Assembly: GCA_035575515.1 (NCBI GenBank) | Contig: DATLXU010000063.1 | Coordinates: 1-40,443 of the forward strand | Reading direction: 5' to 3' | Origin: DATLXU01 sp035575515 | Lineage (GTDB): Bacteria; Acidobacteriota; Blastocatellia; UBA7656 | Length of the DNA: 40,443 nt | Shown here: piece after piece, positions 29,910-38,476 of the stretch | How the letters are laid out: every line of letters begins with the position of its first letter | Position numbering within the stretch: position 1 is the first letter of the stretch | Notes under the pieces: generated by a model | Told to the model about the DNA's origin: nothing | Databases searched by the model: none | What the model saw: the letters and a program-made list of their open reading frames with translations, nothing else | Program-made: the position numbers and the translations under genes

Positions 29910-29993
29910 AACCCTCTCCTTTCGAAAACCCGGTTTCTACTGCTTAAAACTTAAAACTTGTACTGCTTAAAGTTTGGTGTGAGAGCGAGCGCG

Positions 29994-30022
29994 ATTTTAT
30001 TAACCGAGGGCAGCGTTGTCAA
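29994..30022 (-). promoter_or_regulatory. Promoter of the M23 peptidase gene
   Basis: Read on the minus strand, a perfect TTGACA (30022-30017) is followed after 17 bases by TAAAAT (29999-29994, five of six matches). The leader to the TTG start is about 75-80 bases, and contains direct ACTTAAA-type repeats (~29940-29975). Confidence 0.75.
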
Positions 30023-30093
30023 CAATTCGCCCTGAAAATGCGGGCGAAAAATTCTTGTAAAATTATTGCGACAGTCGCGCCTTATCCTCGCTT

Positions 30094-30495
30094 CTACATG
30101 CGCCACTGGCCCGAAAAGACTCTGCTTTCGCCCGGCACGACTACCACGGAATCCTCGAACGCGGTCCCGAAGCGGTCCACAACCATACCATCTTCGCCCG
30201 TAAGCTCGATTTCGTACTCGCTGATTTCGACCTTCTGCCTCGAATGATTTGTGTACTCGCAGAATATCCAGAGGCTATAGCGCGGCCCGAACTCAAACGT
30301 TGCGCCTGATCTCCACTCTCTAGTCCAGGTCACCTGCCCGTCGTTGTCCATCAGAACAAGGTTGTACCCTGATATCTTCAAAGCGACAGGAGCCTGCTGG
30401 GGCGCATTCCCGCCTTCGCTTCTGCGCTTGACCAGATCATTGAACGAAATCAGGAGCTTTCTGATTGCTCTGAGCGGCTCAACACGTTTTGCCAT
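30094..30495 (-). CDS. Unknown protein translationally coupled to bactofilin
   Basis: The product is 133 residues. The N-terminal ~35 are basic and helical (MAKRVEPLRAIRKLLISFNDLVKRR). The rest is beta-rich with alternating aromatic residues (YNLVLMDNDGQVTWTREWRSGATFEFGPRYSLWIFCEYTN and VEISEYEIELTGEDGMVVDRFGTAF), suggesting a small beta-sandwich. I do not recognise a family. The start ATG at 30493-30495 overlaps the TGA of the bactofilin gene by one base (TGATG), so it is translated from the same transcript. An adaptor or assembly factor for the bactofilin is possible, but that is inference from position alone. Confidence 0.75.
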   Translation of the reverse strand: MAKRVEPLRAIRKLLISFNDLVKRRSEGGNAPQQAPVALKISGYNLVLMDNDGQVTWTREWRSGATFEFGPRYSLWIFCEYTNHSRQKVEISEYEIELTGEDGMVVDRFGTAFEDSVVVVPGESRVFSGQWRM

Positions 30496-30914
30496 CACGC
30501 ACCTTTGACTCTTGTTTTCTCCTGGCTTTCGACGAGTCGAATCTCTTCGGACGCGCGGCTGCTTGCGCCCTGACTCATTCCCACTGAGCCGTTAAAAACC
30601 GCCCCTTCTTCAATAAGAAGAACGGGGGTCATCAGGTCGCCGCCGACCCGACCTGTTTTGCTTATCTCGATTCTGGATTGAGCGTTGATATTCCCTTCGA
30701 GCGCCCCGCGAACAATGCACACGCCGACATTAACTTCAGCTTCGACTCGTCCAGTCTCTTCAATCACGAGCGTTCCCGTCTCGGAGACGAGCTTGCCTGC
30801 AACTTTGCCCTCGATGTGGAATGTGTCGGAAAAATGGATTTCGCCCGATACTTCTACTCCCTTGCCAAGCAATCCTGTTGTGTTGCCGTTCCCGTTACCT
30901 CTAGCTAGTTTCAT
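30495..30914 (-). CDS. Bactofilin (polymer-forming cytoskeletal protein)
   Basis: The product is 139 residues. A short disordered N-terminus (MKLARGNGNGNTTGLLGKG) precedes the bactofilin core, a right-handed beta-helix of short repeats (GVEVSGEIHFSDTFHIEGKVAGKLVSETGTLVIEETGRVEAEVNVG ... GNINAQSRIEISKTGRVGGDLMTPVLLIEEGAVFNGSVGM). The core length of ~110 residues is normal. Bactofilins polymerise without nucleotides at the inner membrane and position cell-wall enzymes. The ATG at 30912-30914 has GGAGA 7 bases upstream. A good promoter lies at 31074-31102. The next gene on the transcript overlaps it by one base, and an M23 peptidase gene follows. Confidence 0.9.
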   Translation of the reverse strand: MKLARGNGNGNTTGLLGKGVEVSGEIHFSDTFHIEGKVAGKLVSETGTLVIEETGRVEAEVNVGVCIVRGALEGNINAQSRIEISKTGRVGGDLMTPVLLIEEGAVFNGSVGMSQGASSRASEEIRLVESQEKTRVKGA

Positions 30915-31073
30915 GATATTTCTCCGTTGAAAAAATTGATTCGCCAGCCATGCGATCGCGACCATCGCCGTTTTCCAATGTGAGGGAGCGCTAAGTCTAC
31001 TGAGGCAAGACGGACTTATGTTTGAATGAGAATAATTCTATTGTTCGGCTGTAAACTTAGCAGGGCAATCAGA

Positions 31074-31102
31074 CTTATAAGCGCTTTAACTTCGAAAGTC
31101 AA
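31074..31102 (-). promoter_or_regulatory. Promoter of the bactofilin operon
   Basis: On the minus strand TTGACT (31102-31097) and TATAAG (31079-31074) are 17 bases apart. The leader would be about 150 bases. In that leader, AGCGCTAAGTCT (30988-30999) is an imperfect reverse complement of AGACTTATAAGCGCT (31071-31085), so the promoter's edge and the leader share a long-range inverted repeat. Confidence 0.65.
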
Positions 31103-31221
31103 GCCTCTCTAAAAACGTGAATGGCTGAAGCAGAGAATCAAGACGCTGTTTTCTCTGGCCATCCTTTCTTCACACCTGAACAGAGATACGACTGTTGCTT
31201 TCTCGGCGCGAGTCGGCAGGC

Positions 31222-31227
31222 TATAAT
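31222..31227 (+). promoter_or_regulatory. -10 box of the rhodanese gene
   Basis: A perfect TATAAT sits 32 bases before the ATG at 31260. The best-placed upstream hexamer (TTTCTC, 17 bases before) matches the -35 poorly, so an activator or an extended element may help. Together with the bactofilin promoter it makes the 345-base gap 30915-31259 a divergent control region. Confidence 0.45.
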
Positions 31228-31259
31228 TCATCTTCACTTAAAAATCGAGAGGAGAAACA

Positions 31260-31697
31260 ATGAGAGAAGTCAGCCCGCAAGAAGCGTTCAACCTTATGCA
31301 AAACGACCCTGAATATATCTACCTCGATGTTCGATCCGTGCCTGAATTTGAAGCGGGGCACGCGCCGCGCGCGATAAACATACCGATACTTCATCTCACT
31401 CCCGGAGTAGGAATGACGCCCAACGAAGACTTCCCACAGGTCGTCGAAGCAACGCTCGCGAAAGATGCGAAGCTCGTCGTCGGCTGCAAGAGCGGAATGC
31501 GCTCGGCCCGCGCATGCGAGATCCTTGAACAGATGGGCTACGCAAACATCGCCAACATACGCGGCGGGTTTGTGGGAATGACAGACAACTTCGGCAAAGT
31601 GGTCGAGCCGGGCTGGAGCATGCTCAACCTTCCTACGTGCTCGGACTGCGACGGGCAGTCACATTACGAAGCTCTTGCCGCAAAGGCAAAAAAATAA
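31260..31697 (+). CDS. Rhodanese-domain protein
   Basis: The product is a 145-residue cytosolic single-domain rhodanese. Residues ~17-31 carry YIYLDVRSVPEFEAGHAP, the standard D-V-R-x-x-x-E-F-x-x-G-H entry motif. The active-site loop is VVGCKSGMRSARACEIL with Cys near residue 77, followed by GYANIANIRGGFVGM. The C-terminus has extra cysteines (PTCSDCDG), which could bind a metal or take part in sulfur transfer and are not part of the core. It should move sulfur (persulfide) to an acceptor. AGGAG lies 6 bases before the ATG. The SelA encoded elsewhere in the window does not require this protein. Confidence 0.93.
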   Translation: MREVSPQEAFNLMQNDPEYIYLDVRSVPEFEAGHAPRAINIPILHLTPGVGMTPNEDFPQVVEATLAKDAKLVVGCKSGMRSARACEILEQMGYANIANIRGGFVGMTDNFGKVVEPGWSMLNLPTCSDCDGQSHYEALAAKAKK

Positions 31698-31708
31698 TTG
31701 CAGCGTTG

Positions 31709-31790
31709 CTCAGAGCACACACAGAGATTCGCTGAGGCGTTAATCAAATACTCCGCGATGCTCTGCGTGCGCTCTGCACTCTTTGCGGTT
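31709..31790. repeat. Intergenic palindrome, CGCAGAG family, copy 3
   Basis: CAGAGCACACACAGAG (31711-31726) and the GCTCTGCGTGCGCTCTGCAC / CTTTGCGGTT arm (31760-31790) share the (C/A)GCAGAG-type units of copies 1 and 2, in more diverged form. It lies between the convergent ends of the rhodanese gene and the FecR/DUF6600 gene, where it may act as a terminator. Confidence 0.55.
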
Positions 31791-31811
31791 AATCCATCAT
31801 CAACAGGCCAA

Positions 31812-34214
31812 TTACTGGTTGCCGCGTCCAGCCTTCCGCTGCTGTTTCTCTAGCTTTCGTTGCGCCCTGTCAGGTTGATAGCTCGGCTGAGTCGCGTTGT
31901 AAGCAGGCGCTTGATCGGCCTTCTGAGGCGGCGTTGAATAAACGGGGGCGCGATAGACCTGCGTAGTCGCGGCCTGCTCCTGCTGGCGGCGTTGCTGCCG
32001 CTCAAGCTTTCGCTGTTGTCTATCCATCTGAGGCGCAACAACCGTCGGCTGCTGTTGAACCACAACCTGCTGCTGCTGGCGGCGCTGTTGTCGCTCAAGC
32101 TTGCGCTGCTGTCTGTCCATTTGCGGGACGGCCTGCTGCTGGCGCTGCTGTTGAATGATCATCTGCTGCTGACGTTGCTGTCGCTCGGCCTGCTTCTGCG
32201 CCTTTCGCATCTCGTGCCATTGAGCCTGCTGAGATGATTGTTGAATGACACTCGCACGCTGCTGTTGAATCATCGCGCGCTCGGCTCGCTTTTGAGCTTT
32301 GCGCTGCTCGCGCTCAACCGACCAGGCGCGCGGCGCGTTTTGCGCAGGCTGTTGATTAACAGTCGCCTGCCGCTGCTGCCGCTCAAGCTGCTTCTGCATC
32401 TTGCGCTGCTGTCGCGATTGCTCAATCGGAGTTTGCTGCGGAATGAAGACCTGACTTCCGCTCGCGGCTTCGCGGCGCTGCTCGCGTTCGAGCCTTTTCA
32501 TCTCGCGCTTTGCTGAACGGTCGCCCTGCGCCGCCTGCGTCGCAAGCTCTGCTATTCGCTGCCCGCGCTCCTGCGCTCTCTCTGATGCGTGAGGCTGCGG
32601 AATCGGCGGCACGTTTCCAGGCTGTAGGGCTGCGACAGGTTGATTGCTCTCCTGAATGTTCAGCCTGTTCTTTTTATGTTTCTCAGGCACAGGCTGAACC
32701 TGCAACGCTTGCGCGATGTCGGCGCGGGCCGGAGGAATCACAGGCTCAACGCTCGTCACAACAGGCGTGTTGAAGACTTGCTGATCAATCCACTTCGCTT
32801 TCAGTTTATGCGGCGCGTTCTCATCCCTTACCACAACTTCGCGCAGGCTTTCGACCGCAAGCGGATCAAGCACAGCGCGCGACTGCGCGATCAACTGAGG
32901 ATCAACCTGCGTAACCACTGCAGGCTCGATGTAGCTTGTGAATCGCTCGACCGGCACAGCCGTGATTGCCTGAGGCACGCTCATATTTACGAACGTTTGC
33001 TGAAGGCTGGCGACCTGCGTGATGACATCAGGCGACGAGATGTAGTGCGGGTTGAAATTCGTGTCGTAGTATCGCGGCACATAAGGGTCGCCCGGCGCGA
33101 GCGGAACCCATGCTATCTCGTTTGTCTGAGCAACGGGCACGAACGCAACGAGCGCGGGCGCATAGACGGGCTGCGAGATTGCTTGCTGAGGAACCCAGTA
33201 CCATCGCCCGTTCACCAGCGCCCACCGGCCATAGTGATAAGGAGCCCAGCCCCACGCTTCATCCGACACCCACGTCGGCCCATAAACATCGTCAACATCC
33301 CAGTAGCCGTAACGATAAGGCGCCCAGTCGGTCGCAACGTGCGGCGACCAGCACCGCCCGTAACCGTCAACGTCAACCCAATCGCCGTAATAATCAAGGT
33401 CGTAAGCTCCGGCTATATCTTCGGGCAGGTATTGATAGCTGATCGAATGGCGATACGGGTCGTAGTAGTAAGGATCGTTGAGATAATAATCATAATCGCT
33501 GTAACGGCCATCATAGATGTTCGGGTAGCGATAGCCGAAGTAATCATTGAGCAAGCCGCCAGCGAAGTCGGGCGCGATTCTCGACAACAAGACCTGCGCT
33601 GCCGTTTGGCCGATTAGTGTGAGCACCTCGCCTTTGCTTATCTGACCTGTTCCGGCAAGGCCCACGACCTGCGCAAGCCCGCTCAGCACGTTGATGATCG
33701 TGTTGCCGCCATCGCCTATGCCGATTTGATAAAGTCCCGGCTCATAAAAATCAACCGCGCCGCCGGGCGTCGCTACTTCAAACAACTCGCCGGGCGCGAG
33801 GTCGCCCACGTCGAAGATTGCCGAGCCGCTCCTCAGAGCAAGCTGCGTTCGGCGATCAGCGAGCGAAAGCACGTCGAGTGCTGACCCTGAATCCAACCGC
33901 GCGTAGTTGCGACCCGTGAATGCGATGGCGGCGCGCGAGTTGCGGTCTGCGTAGATGCGGTCGCCGACGGCGAGCGGAGTGTTCAACTCGGCTCCGGTCC
34001 ACTCAGGGTTCTGAGTATTTTCTGGAGCGCGAGCAATGCCTACGTTTCCGTCAACGCGCTCGACGCGCGCGGCGCGCGGGACGAAAACGGCTTCGGCTTT
34101 CGGCTCCGAGCGCGATAGCAACAGCGCGACAGAAGCTCCGGCTACGACTGCGATTATCACGCCTATGATTCCAACGTGCGGTGGAATGCGGCGAAGATGA
34201 CTGATTAATTTCAT
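31812..34214 (-). CDS. FecR-domain / DUF6600 protein with Arg/Gln-rich tail
   Basis: The product is 800 residues. A membrane anchor or signal sits at ~13-35 (VGIIGVIIAVVAGASVALLL). A FecR-type beta-domain follows (~45-190; VERVDGNVGIARAPE, ALRSGSAIFDVGDLAPGELFEVATPGGAVDFYEPG). Next comes a Tyr/Asp/Trp-rich segment (~225-345; WVDVDGYGRCWSPHVATDWAPYRYGYW and DEAWGWAPYHYGRWALVNGRWYWVP), matching DUF6600. The last ~280 residues are highly charged and Gln/Arg-rich with repeated QMDRQQRKLERQQRRQQ units. The tail would be disordered or helical and very basic, perhaps binding anionic polymers. AGGGAGG precedes the ATG at some distance. Its function is unknown. Confidence 0.8.
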   Translation of the reverse strand: MKLISHLRRIPPHVGIIGVIIAVVAGASVALLLSRSEPKAEAVFVPRAARVERVDGNVGIARAPENTQNPEWTGAELNTPLAVGDRIYADRNSRAAIAFTGRNYARLDSGSALDVLSLADRRTQLALRSGSAIFDVGDLAPGELFEVATPGGAVDFYEPGLYQIGIGDGGNTIINVLSGLAQVVGLAGTGQISKGEVLTLIGQTAAQVLLSRIAPDFAGGLLNDYFGYRYPNIYDGRYSDYDYYLNDPYYYDPYRHSISYQYLPEDIAGAYDLDYYGDWVDVDGYGRCWSPHVATDWAPYRYGYWDVDDVYGPTWVSDEAWGWAPYHYGRWALVNGRWYWVPQQAISQPVYAPALVAFVPVAQTNEIAWVPLAPGDPYVPRYYDTNFNPHYISSPDVITQVASLQQTFVNMSVPQAITAVPVERFTSYIEPAVVTQVDPQLIAQSRAVLDPLAVESLREVVVRDENAPHKLKAKWIDQQVFNTPVVTSVEPVIPPARADIAQALQVQPVPEKHKKNRLNIQESNQPVAALQPGNVPPIPQPHASERAQERGQRIAELATQAAQGDRSAKREMKRLEREQRREAASGSQVFIPQQTPIEQSRQQRKMQKQLERQQRQATVNQQPAQNAPRAWSVEREQRKAQKRAERAMIQQQRASVIQQSSQQAQWHEMRKAQKQAERQQRQQQMIIQQQRQQQAVPQMDRQQRKLERQQRRQQQQVVVQQQPTVVAPQMDRQQRKLERQQRRQQEQAATTQVYRAPVYSTPPQKADQAPAYNATQPSYQPDRAQRKLEKQQRKAGRGNQ

Positions 34215-34436
34215 GGATTCGAGTCCTCCCTACCCTGCGTTCGTATAGATTGAGTATTTATAAAAGCAATACCAGTGCCCAAGTAGGCTCCTTTGAGAGT
34301 GATGCGCTGGCATTCGGATTGGTTTGTTATAAAAGCAGTTTAGAAGGATGAGCAGCCGCAGTGTATTTTAATCAAACGCGGCGAGGAATAAAGTTTTTGC
34401 ACTATATCGTGTCGCGGGTGACTATACGGAGCAGGT

Positions 34437-35798
34437 TCATGCCTCTTCGGGAGCTTGCACAGCATCGAGCACAACTTCGCTGCGCGAGCGCCAGATGAAA
34501 TAAGCGGGCACGCCGATGAGTATCACGCCGAGCGCAATCGCCGTGCGCTTCGGAGATTCTTCAAACTTTGCGACGGCGGTGTTGATGACAAGCACAACAG
34601 CCGCGAGGATGAACAGCAGCGGCGTAAAGGGATAACCCGGAACGCTGTAGGCTCGCTCAGCTTTAGGCATCCGCCTTCGATAAACAAAGATGCTCGCCGC
34701 CGCGAGTCCGTAAAATAGCCACCCTGAAAATACTACGTAAGCGAGCAGCTCGTTGAACGAGCCGCTCACGGCAAGCGCTGAAGCCCACAGCGACCCGGCA
34801 ACAATGGCAAACGCGGGCGTGCCGAATCGCGGATGCACTTCGGCCAGTCGCCGGAAGAACAACCCGTCCTCCGCCATCGCGTAGTAGATTCGCGGCGAGG
34901 TCAGAACGTTTGAGTTTGTCGCGCTGAAGATTGAAATCATAATCGCGACCGTTATGAGCTTCGCCGCCGCCGGGTTGAGCACAGCGGTGAGCGAAGCCGC
35001 GGCTGCACTCTTTGATTGAGCCACACCCTCAGGACCGAGCGCCGCAAGGTATGCGACGTTGGTAAGCAGATAAATTGCAATCAGCGCGAGAGTGCCCAGC
35101 AGAAACGCGCGCGGGAAATTGCGCTTCGGGTTTATAATCTCGCCCGCGCTGAACGTGCCGTATTGCCATCCCTCGTAAGCCCACAGCACGGCAATCATCG
35201 CAAGCCCGAAGCCCTTTGCAAGCGAGCCATCTACACGGGCGGGCCACACGGATTCATTTGCTCCGACGAACCCGCGACCGAGCACGAGCAATATCAGGCT
35301 CATTATGATAATCGCTCCGACTTTGATTGCGGTCGTCCAATTCTGTACGTCCGCGCCAGTTCGCGTGCCGCGCACATTGACTGCTGTTACGAGCGCAATC
35401 ATCGCAAGCGCAATCAGCTTTGACGACAAGGTTGAAAGTGGCAGAAGCTGGCCGAGCGTGTCGCTGAAGGCGACGGCGAGAGTTGCGACCGTGCCGCTGC
35501 TTATTGCAAAGAACATCGTCCAGCCGAACAAAAAAGCTGGAAGCCTCCCGAAGCAATCGCGTATATGAACGTAGAGTCCGCCCGTTTTTGGATTGACCAC
35601 GCTCAGTTCGCCATAAGTCAGCGCGCCAAGGAGCGACAAGATTCCTCCAACAAGCCACACGAGCAACGCCGGAGCTATGCGCCCGCCAACCTGTTTGAGG
35701 ACTTCGCCGGGAACGAGAAAGATTCCAGACCCGATGACTGCTCCCATTGTGAGCAGCGTCAGGTCGCGGAGGCCGAGTACGCGCGCCAGCTTCGTCAT
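34437..35798 (-). CDS. APC-superfamily amino acid permease
   Basis: The product is a 453-residue inner-membrane transporter with about 12 predicted helices. The N-terminus (LGLRDLTLLTMGAVIGSGIFLVPGEVLKQVG) carries the G-x-G-I-F substrate-binding motif of the APC (amino acid-polyamine-organocation) family. Further family features include TYGELSVVNPKTGGLYVHIRDCFG and ALWAYEGWQYGTFSAGEI-like helix 6 residues (WAYEGW). It most resembles the LAT/Ser-Thr-type exchangers; the exact substrate cannot be told. It may take up amino acids released by the exported peptidases. An AGGAG-type site (GAGGAG) lies 10 bases before the ATG. The amidohydrolase fusion gene ends 30 bases upstream on the same strand, so they may be one operon. 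Confidence 0.9.
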   Translation of the reverse strand: MTKLARVLGLRDLTLLTMGAVIGSGIFLVPGEVLKQVGGRIAPALLVWLVGGILSLLGALTYGELSVVNPKTGGLYVHIRDCFGRLPAFLFGWTMFFAISSGTVATLAVAFSDTLGQLLPLSTLSSKLIALAMIALVTAVNVRGTRTGADVQNWTTAIKVGAIIIMSLILLVLGRGFVGANESVWPARVDGSLAKGFGLAMIAVLWAYEGWQYGTFSAGEIINPKRNFPRAFLLGTLALIAIYLLTNVAYLAALGPEGVAQSKSAAAASLTAVLNPAAAKLITVAIMISIFSATNSNVLTSPRIYYAMAEDGLFFRRLAEVHPRFGTPAFAIVAGSLWASALAVSGSFNELLAYVVFSGWLFYGLAAASIFVYRRRMPKAERAYSVPGYPFTPLLFILAAVVLVINTAVAKFEESPKRTAIALGVILIGVPAYFIWRSRSEVVLDAVQAPEEA

Positions 35799-35828
35799 TA
35801 TATTGGACTCCTCAAGTAGAGCGCCGTT

Positions 35829-38411
35829 TTACTTTTCAAACACGACGCGCCCGCCGACGATTGTATAAACAACATCGGTCTTTTGAATCTCTTCAGGCGC
35901 AACACGGAAAATATCGCGCGACAGCACGACTACGTCTGCCAGCTTGCCGACTTCGAGAGCGCCTTTGCGCGCTTCGGCAAATTCGGCGTAAGCGCACGAC
36001 GTGGTGTACGCGCGCACGGCTTCTTCTACGGTTATCTTCTGTTCAGGAACCCAGCCCTTCGGGTTTTTGCCGTCGAGCGTCGCGCGCGTGACCGCCGCAT
36101 AAATTCCCAGGATCGGCGAAAGCGGCGCGACTGTCCAGTCAGAGCCGAAAACGAGCGTCGCGCCCGTGTCGAGGAATGCGCGGAAGGGATAGGTCGTCTT
36201 GATTCGCTCAGGCCCTATGCGCTTTTCAGCCCAGCGGCCATCATCTATCGCGTGATAAGGCTGAACAGATGGAATCACGCCGAGACGAGCGAATCTCGGA
36301 ATGTCGGAAGCGATTAAATGCTGAGCGTGCTCGATGCGAAAGCGACGGTCGCGCGCGCCGTTTTCTTTTGCAGTCTCTTCAAAATAATTGAGCAGCAGGT
36401 TGTTGGCTTTGTCGCCGATGGCGTGAATCGAGCATTGAAGTCCCGCTTTATCAACTTCCTTGATTAACTTCTTCATCGTGCCTTCCGGGTTGTCGCCTAC
36501 GGCAAGCCCGCGCGTCGAAGGAGCGTCATTGTATGGCTCAAAGAACAACGCCGTAGTCGAGCCGAGAGAGCCGTCCATAAACGCTTTCACGCCGCCGAGC
36601 CGCAGCCAGTCGTCGCCCGCGCCTTGCCTTCGAATTAAATCCGATTGTTGCTTCCAGCTCGCTATCGGCGTGCGCGCATAGACGCGCACCGTCAGACGAT
36701 TCGCATCGCGGAATCGCTTATAAACTTTGTAGTCGGGCCAGTAGGTTATATCTTGAATCGAAGTCACACCATTGCGCGCGGCTTCTCGCATCGCAGCCGT
36801 GAGCGCCTCGTCGTATTCGGCATCGCTCGGATCAGGAATAATAGCATAGACGAGACTCATCGCCGCATCTTTCAACACGCCTGTAGGCTCGCCAGTCTTC
36901 GGGTCGCGGACGATAGTCCCGCCGGGCGGGTCCTGCGTGTCTTTCGTTATCTTTGCCATTCGCAAAGCGACGCTGTTGGCTAAAGCCATGTGCCCGTCGA
37001 GGCGCGAAACGAAAACGGGATTATTCGGCGTGGCCGCGTCAATCAACTCTTTTGTCGGAAGCGGCGCGCCAGGCCATAATTCGTGGTCCCAATCGCCGCC
37101 CGTAATCCAGCGATTCGGCCCTCTCTTTTCGGCGTAGGCTTTTATTCGCCGCGCAAACTCTGCTTGAGTCGCAGCAGAGCGCAGGTCAACACTAAGCAAT
37201 TGAAACCCGCCGCTCACGAAATGCGTATGGTCGTCAATGAAGCCCGGCAACGCGAGCCGCCCTTGAAGATCAATCACGCGAGTCTGCTGATTAATCAGTT
37301 TTTTAATTTCATCTGTTGAGCCAACAGCGATGAGACGCCCGCCGCGCGAGGCTACGGCTTCGGCCCACGGCTGCGATTTATTTCCTGTCCACACGCGACC
37401 ATTGATGATGGCGAGATCGGCTGGCGGTTCAGTGCGCGAGAACTCTTCTGCAATCAGGCGTGACACGAACGGAATGATACCGGCTTGGGAGCTATTGTCA
37501 ACGGTGAAGACGACGAGAATATATTCAGCGCCGTTCGGCAATCTGATGTAAGCCGCGTCGTGACGAGTCGAGGAAGTCCATCCCGCTTTTGAATAATACT
37601 CAGAACCCGGCGGGAGCGACTTGCCCGAAAAGGCCGTCGCTTGATCGTCCGGGTCATTTGATTTTGAAAACGGGTCGCGATGAAGAAGCTGCATCATCGA
37701 GTGCGACCGCGCAGGCGTGACGGCGCGTCCGGTCACTATCTCATACATCAATCGCGCGACGGCTTCCGTTGTGAGCTTGTTGCGGTTCTCGAAGTTCAAG
37801 CCGAGTCCCTGCCGCTCGCGCCCGTAAGGCCCTTCGCACCACGTCTTCTGATTGACATTTATTTTTTCATAACCGAGACCGGCGAAGTAACGATTCACAA
37901 GGTTGCGCTTTTCCATCCACTCTTTGAGGGCGGCATCGTCAAGCTCTGGCCCGCCGGTCGTCCCCGTTATTGCGTCAACGACTAAATGTGTTGCGTCGTT
38001 TGATGAATCAACGATCATGTCGTGAAGCGCGCGCTCAAGCTCAGGCGCCTGCTTGAGGCGGCCCGCCTCGATTTCGTTATGCGCCGCGACAAGGTAAAAG
38101 AGTTTCACGACGCTCGCGGGATAGATTTGCTCCCGCCCGCGATAGCTTGCCCACGCGGGATTATTGCGATCATTGAGATCAATCACCGTGAGCGCAATCT
38201 TGTCCGGCGTGAGTCCGCCTTTGCCGAATTCAGCAACCGCCGCGTCAACGACTTTGCGAAGCAATTGATCGAGCTTGGGTGACTGCACAAACGATGGTTT
38301 TGATTGAGGTGAAGTTGATTGAGCGAAAGTAAACGGGCAAACGAGCGCGAGCATCGCCAGTGTTATCGTGAGCCTTGCTGCGCGAGAGCAAACCTGCGCG
38401 AGGGAAATCAT
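35829..38411 (-). CDS. Fusion of beta-lactamase-like serine hydrolase and YtcJ-type amidohydrolase
   Basis: The product is about 860 residues. A signal peptide (~10-31) leads to a class A beta-lactamase/PBP-like domain (~45-325): nucleophile motif S100-V-V-K103 (YPASVVKLF), S136-S137-N138 (DSSNDA), and K275-A-G (SKAGWTSS). The Glu of the omega loop (ExxLN) is not evident (GLGLN instead), so beta-lactam hydrolysis is doubtful. Residues ~330-860 are a TIM-barrel amidohydrolase of the YtcJ-like group, with DDHTHF, GVKAFMDGSLG, HAIGD, IEHAQH and FGSDWTVAP metal-site motifs. No internal stop or frameshift is seen at the junction. The start is the ATG at 38409-38411, with GGAGG 7 bases upstream; longer in-frame starts lack this. 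An exported substrate is implied, but its identity is unknown. Confidence 0.85.
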   Translation of the reverse strand: MISLAQVCSRAARLTITLAMLALVCPFTFAQSTSPQSKPSFVQSPKLDQLLRKVVDAAVAEFGKGGLTPDKIALTVIDLNDRNNPAWASYRGREQIYPASVVKLFYLVAAHNEIEAGRLKQAPELERALHDMIVDSSNDATHLVVDAITGTTGGPELDDAALKEWMEKRNLVNRYFAGLGYEKINVNQKTWCEGPYGRERQGLGLNFENRNKLTTEAVARLMYEIVTGRAVTPARSHSMMQLLHRDPFSKSNDPDDQATAFSGKSLPPGSEYYSKAGWTSSTRHDAAYIRLPNGAEYILVVFTVDNSSQAGIIPFVSRLIAEEFSRTEPPADLAIINGRVWTGNKSQPWAEAVASRGGRLIAVGSTDEIKKLINQQTRVIDLQGRLALPGFIDDHTHFVSGGFQLLSVDLRSAATQAEFARRIKAYAEKRGPNRWITGGDWDHELWPGAPLPTKELIDAATPNNPVFVSRLDGHMALANSVALRMAKITKDTQDPPGGTIVRDPKTGEPTGVLKDAAMSLVYAIIPDPSDAEYDEALTAAMREAARNGVTSIQDITYWPDYKVYKRFRDANRLTVRVYARTPIASWKQQSDLIRRQGAGDDWLRLGGVKAFMDGSLGSTTALFFEPYNDAPSTRGLAVGDNPEGTMKKLIKEVDKAGLQCSIHAIGDKANNLLLNYFEETAKENGARDRRFRIEHAQHLIASDIPRFARLGVIPSVQPYHAIDDGRWAEKRIGPERIKTTYPFRAFLDTGATLVFGSDWTVAPLSPILGIYAAVTRATLDGKNPKGWVPEQKITVEEAVRAYTTSCAYAEFAEARKGALEVGKLADVVVLSRDIFRVAPEEIQKTDVVYTIVGGRVVFEK

Positions 38412-38476
38412 CCGTGACCTCCGAAATGAACGGGTTGATATGAATCGCATGAGATGTTTTGCTACGCGAAAACTGC

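Noticed and set aside
32640..33617. 325-codon plus-strand open frame opposite the FecR/DUF6600 gene
   Set aside because: Its protein is Arg/Val/Ile-rich with no recognisable domain and no ribosome site; it mirrors the real gene's codons.
35829..38411. Two adjacent genes mis-joined by a missing stop
   Set aside because: I found no stop codon or frame change at the junction, and no start with a ribosome site for a separate amidohydrolase was seen; kept as a fusion, with read-level verification proposed.
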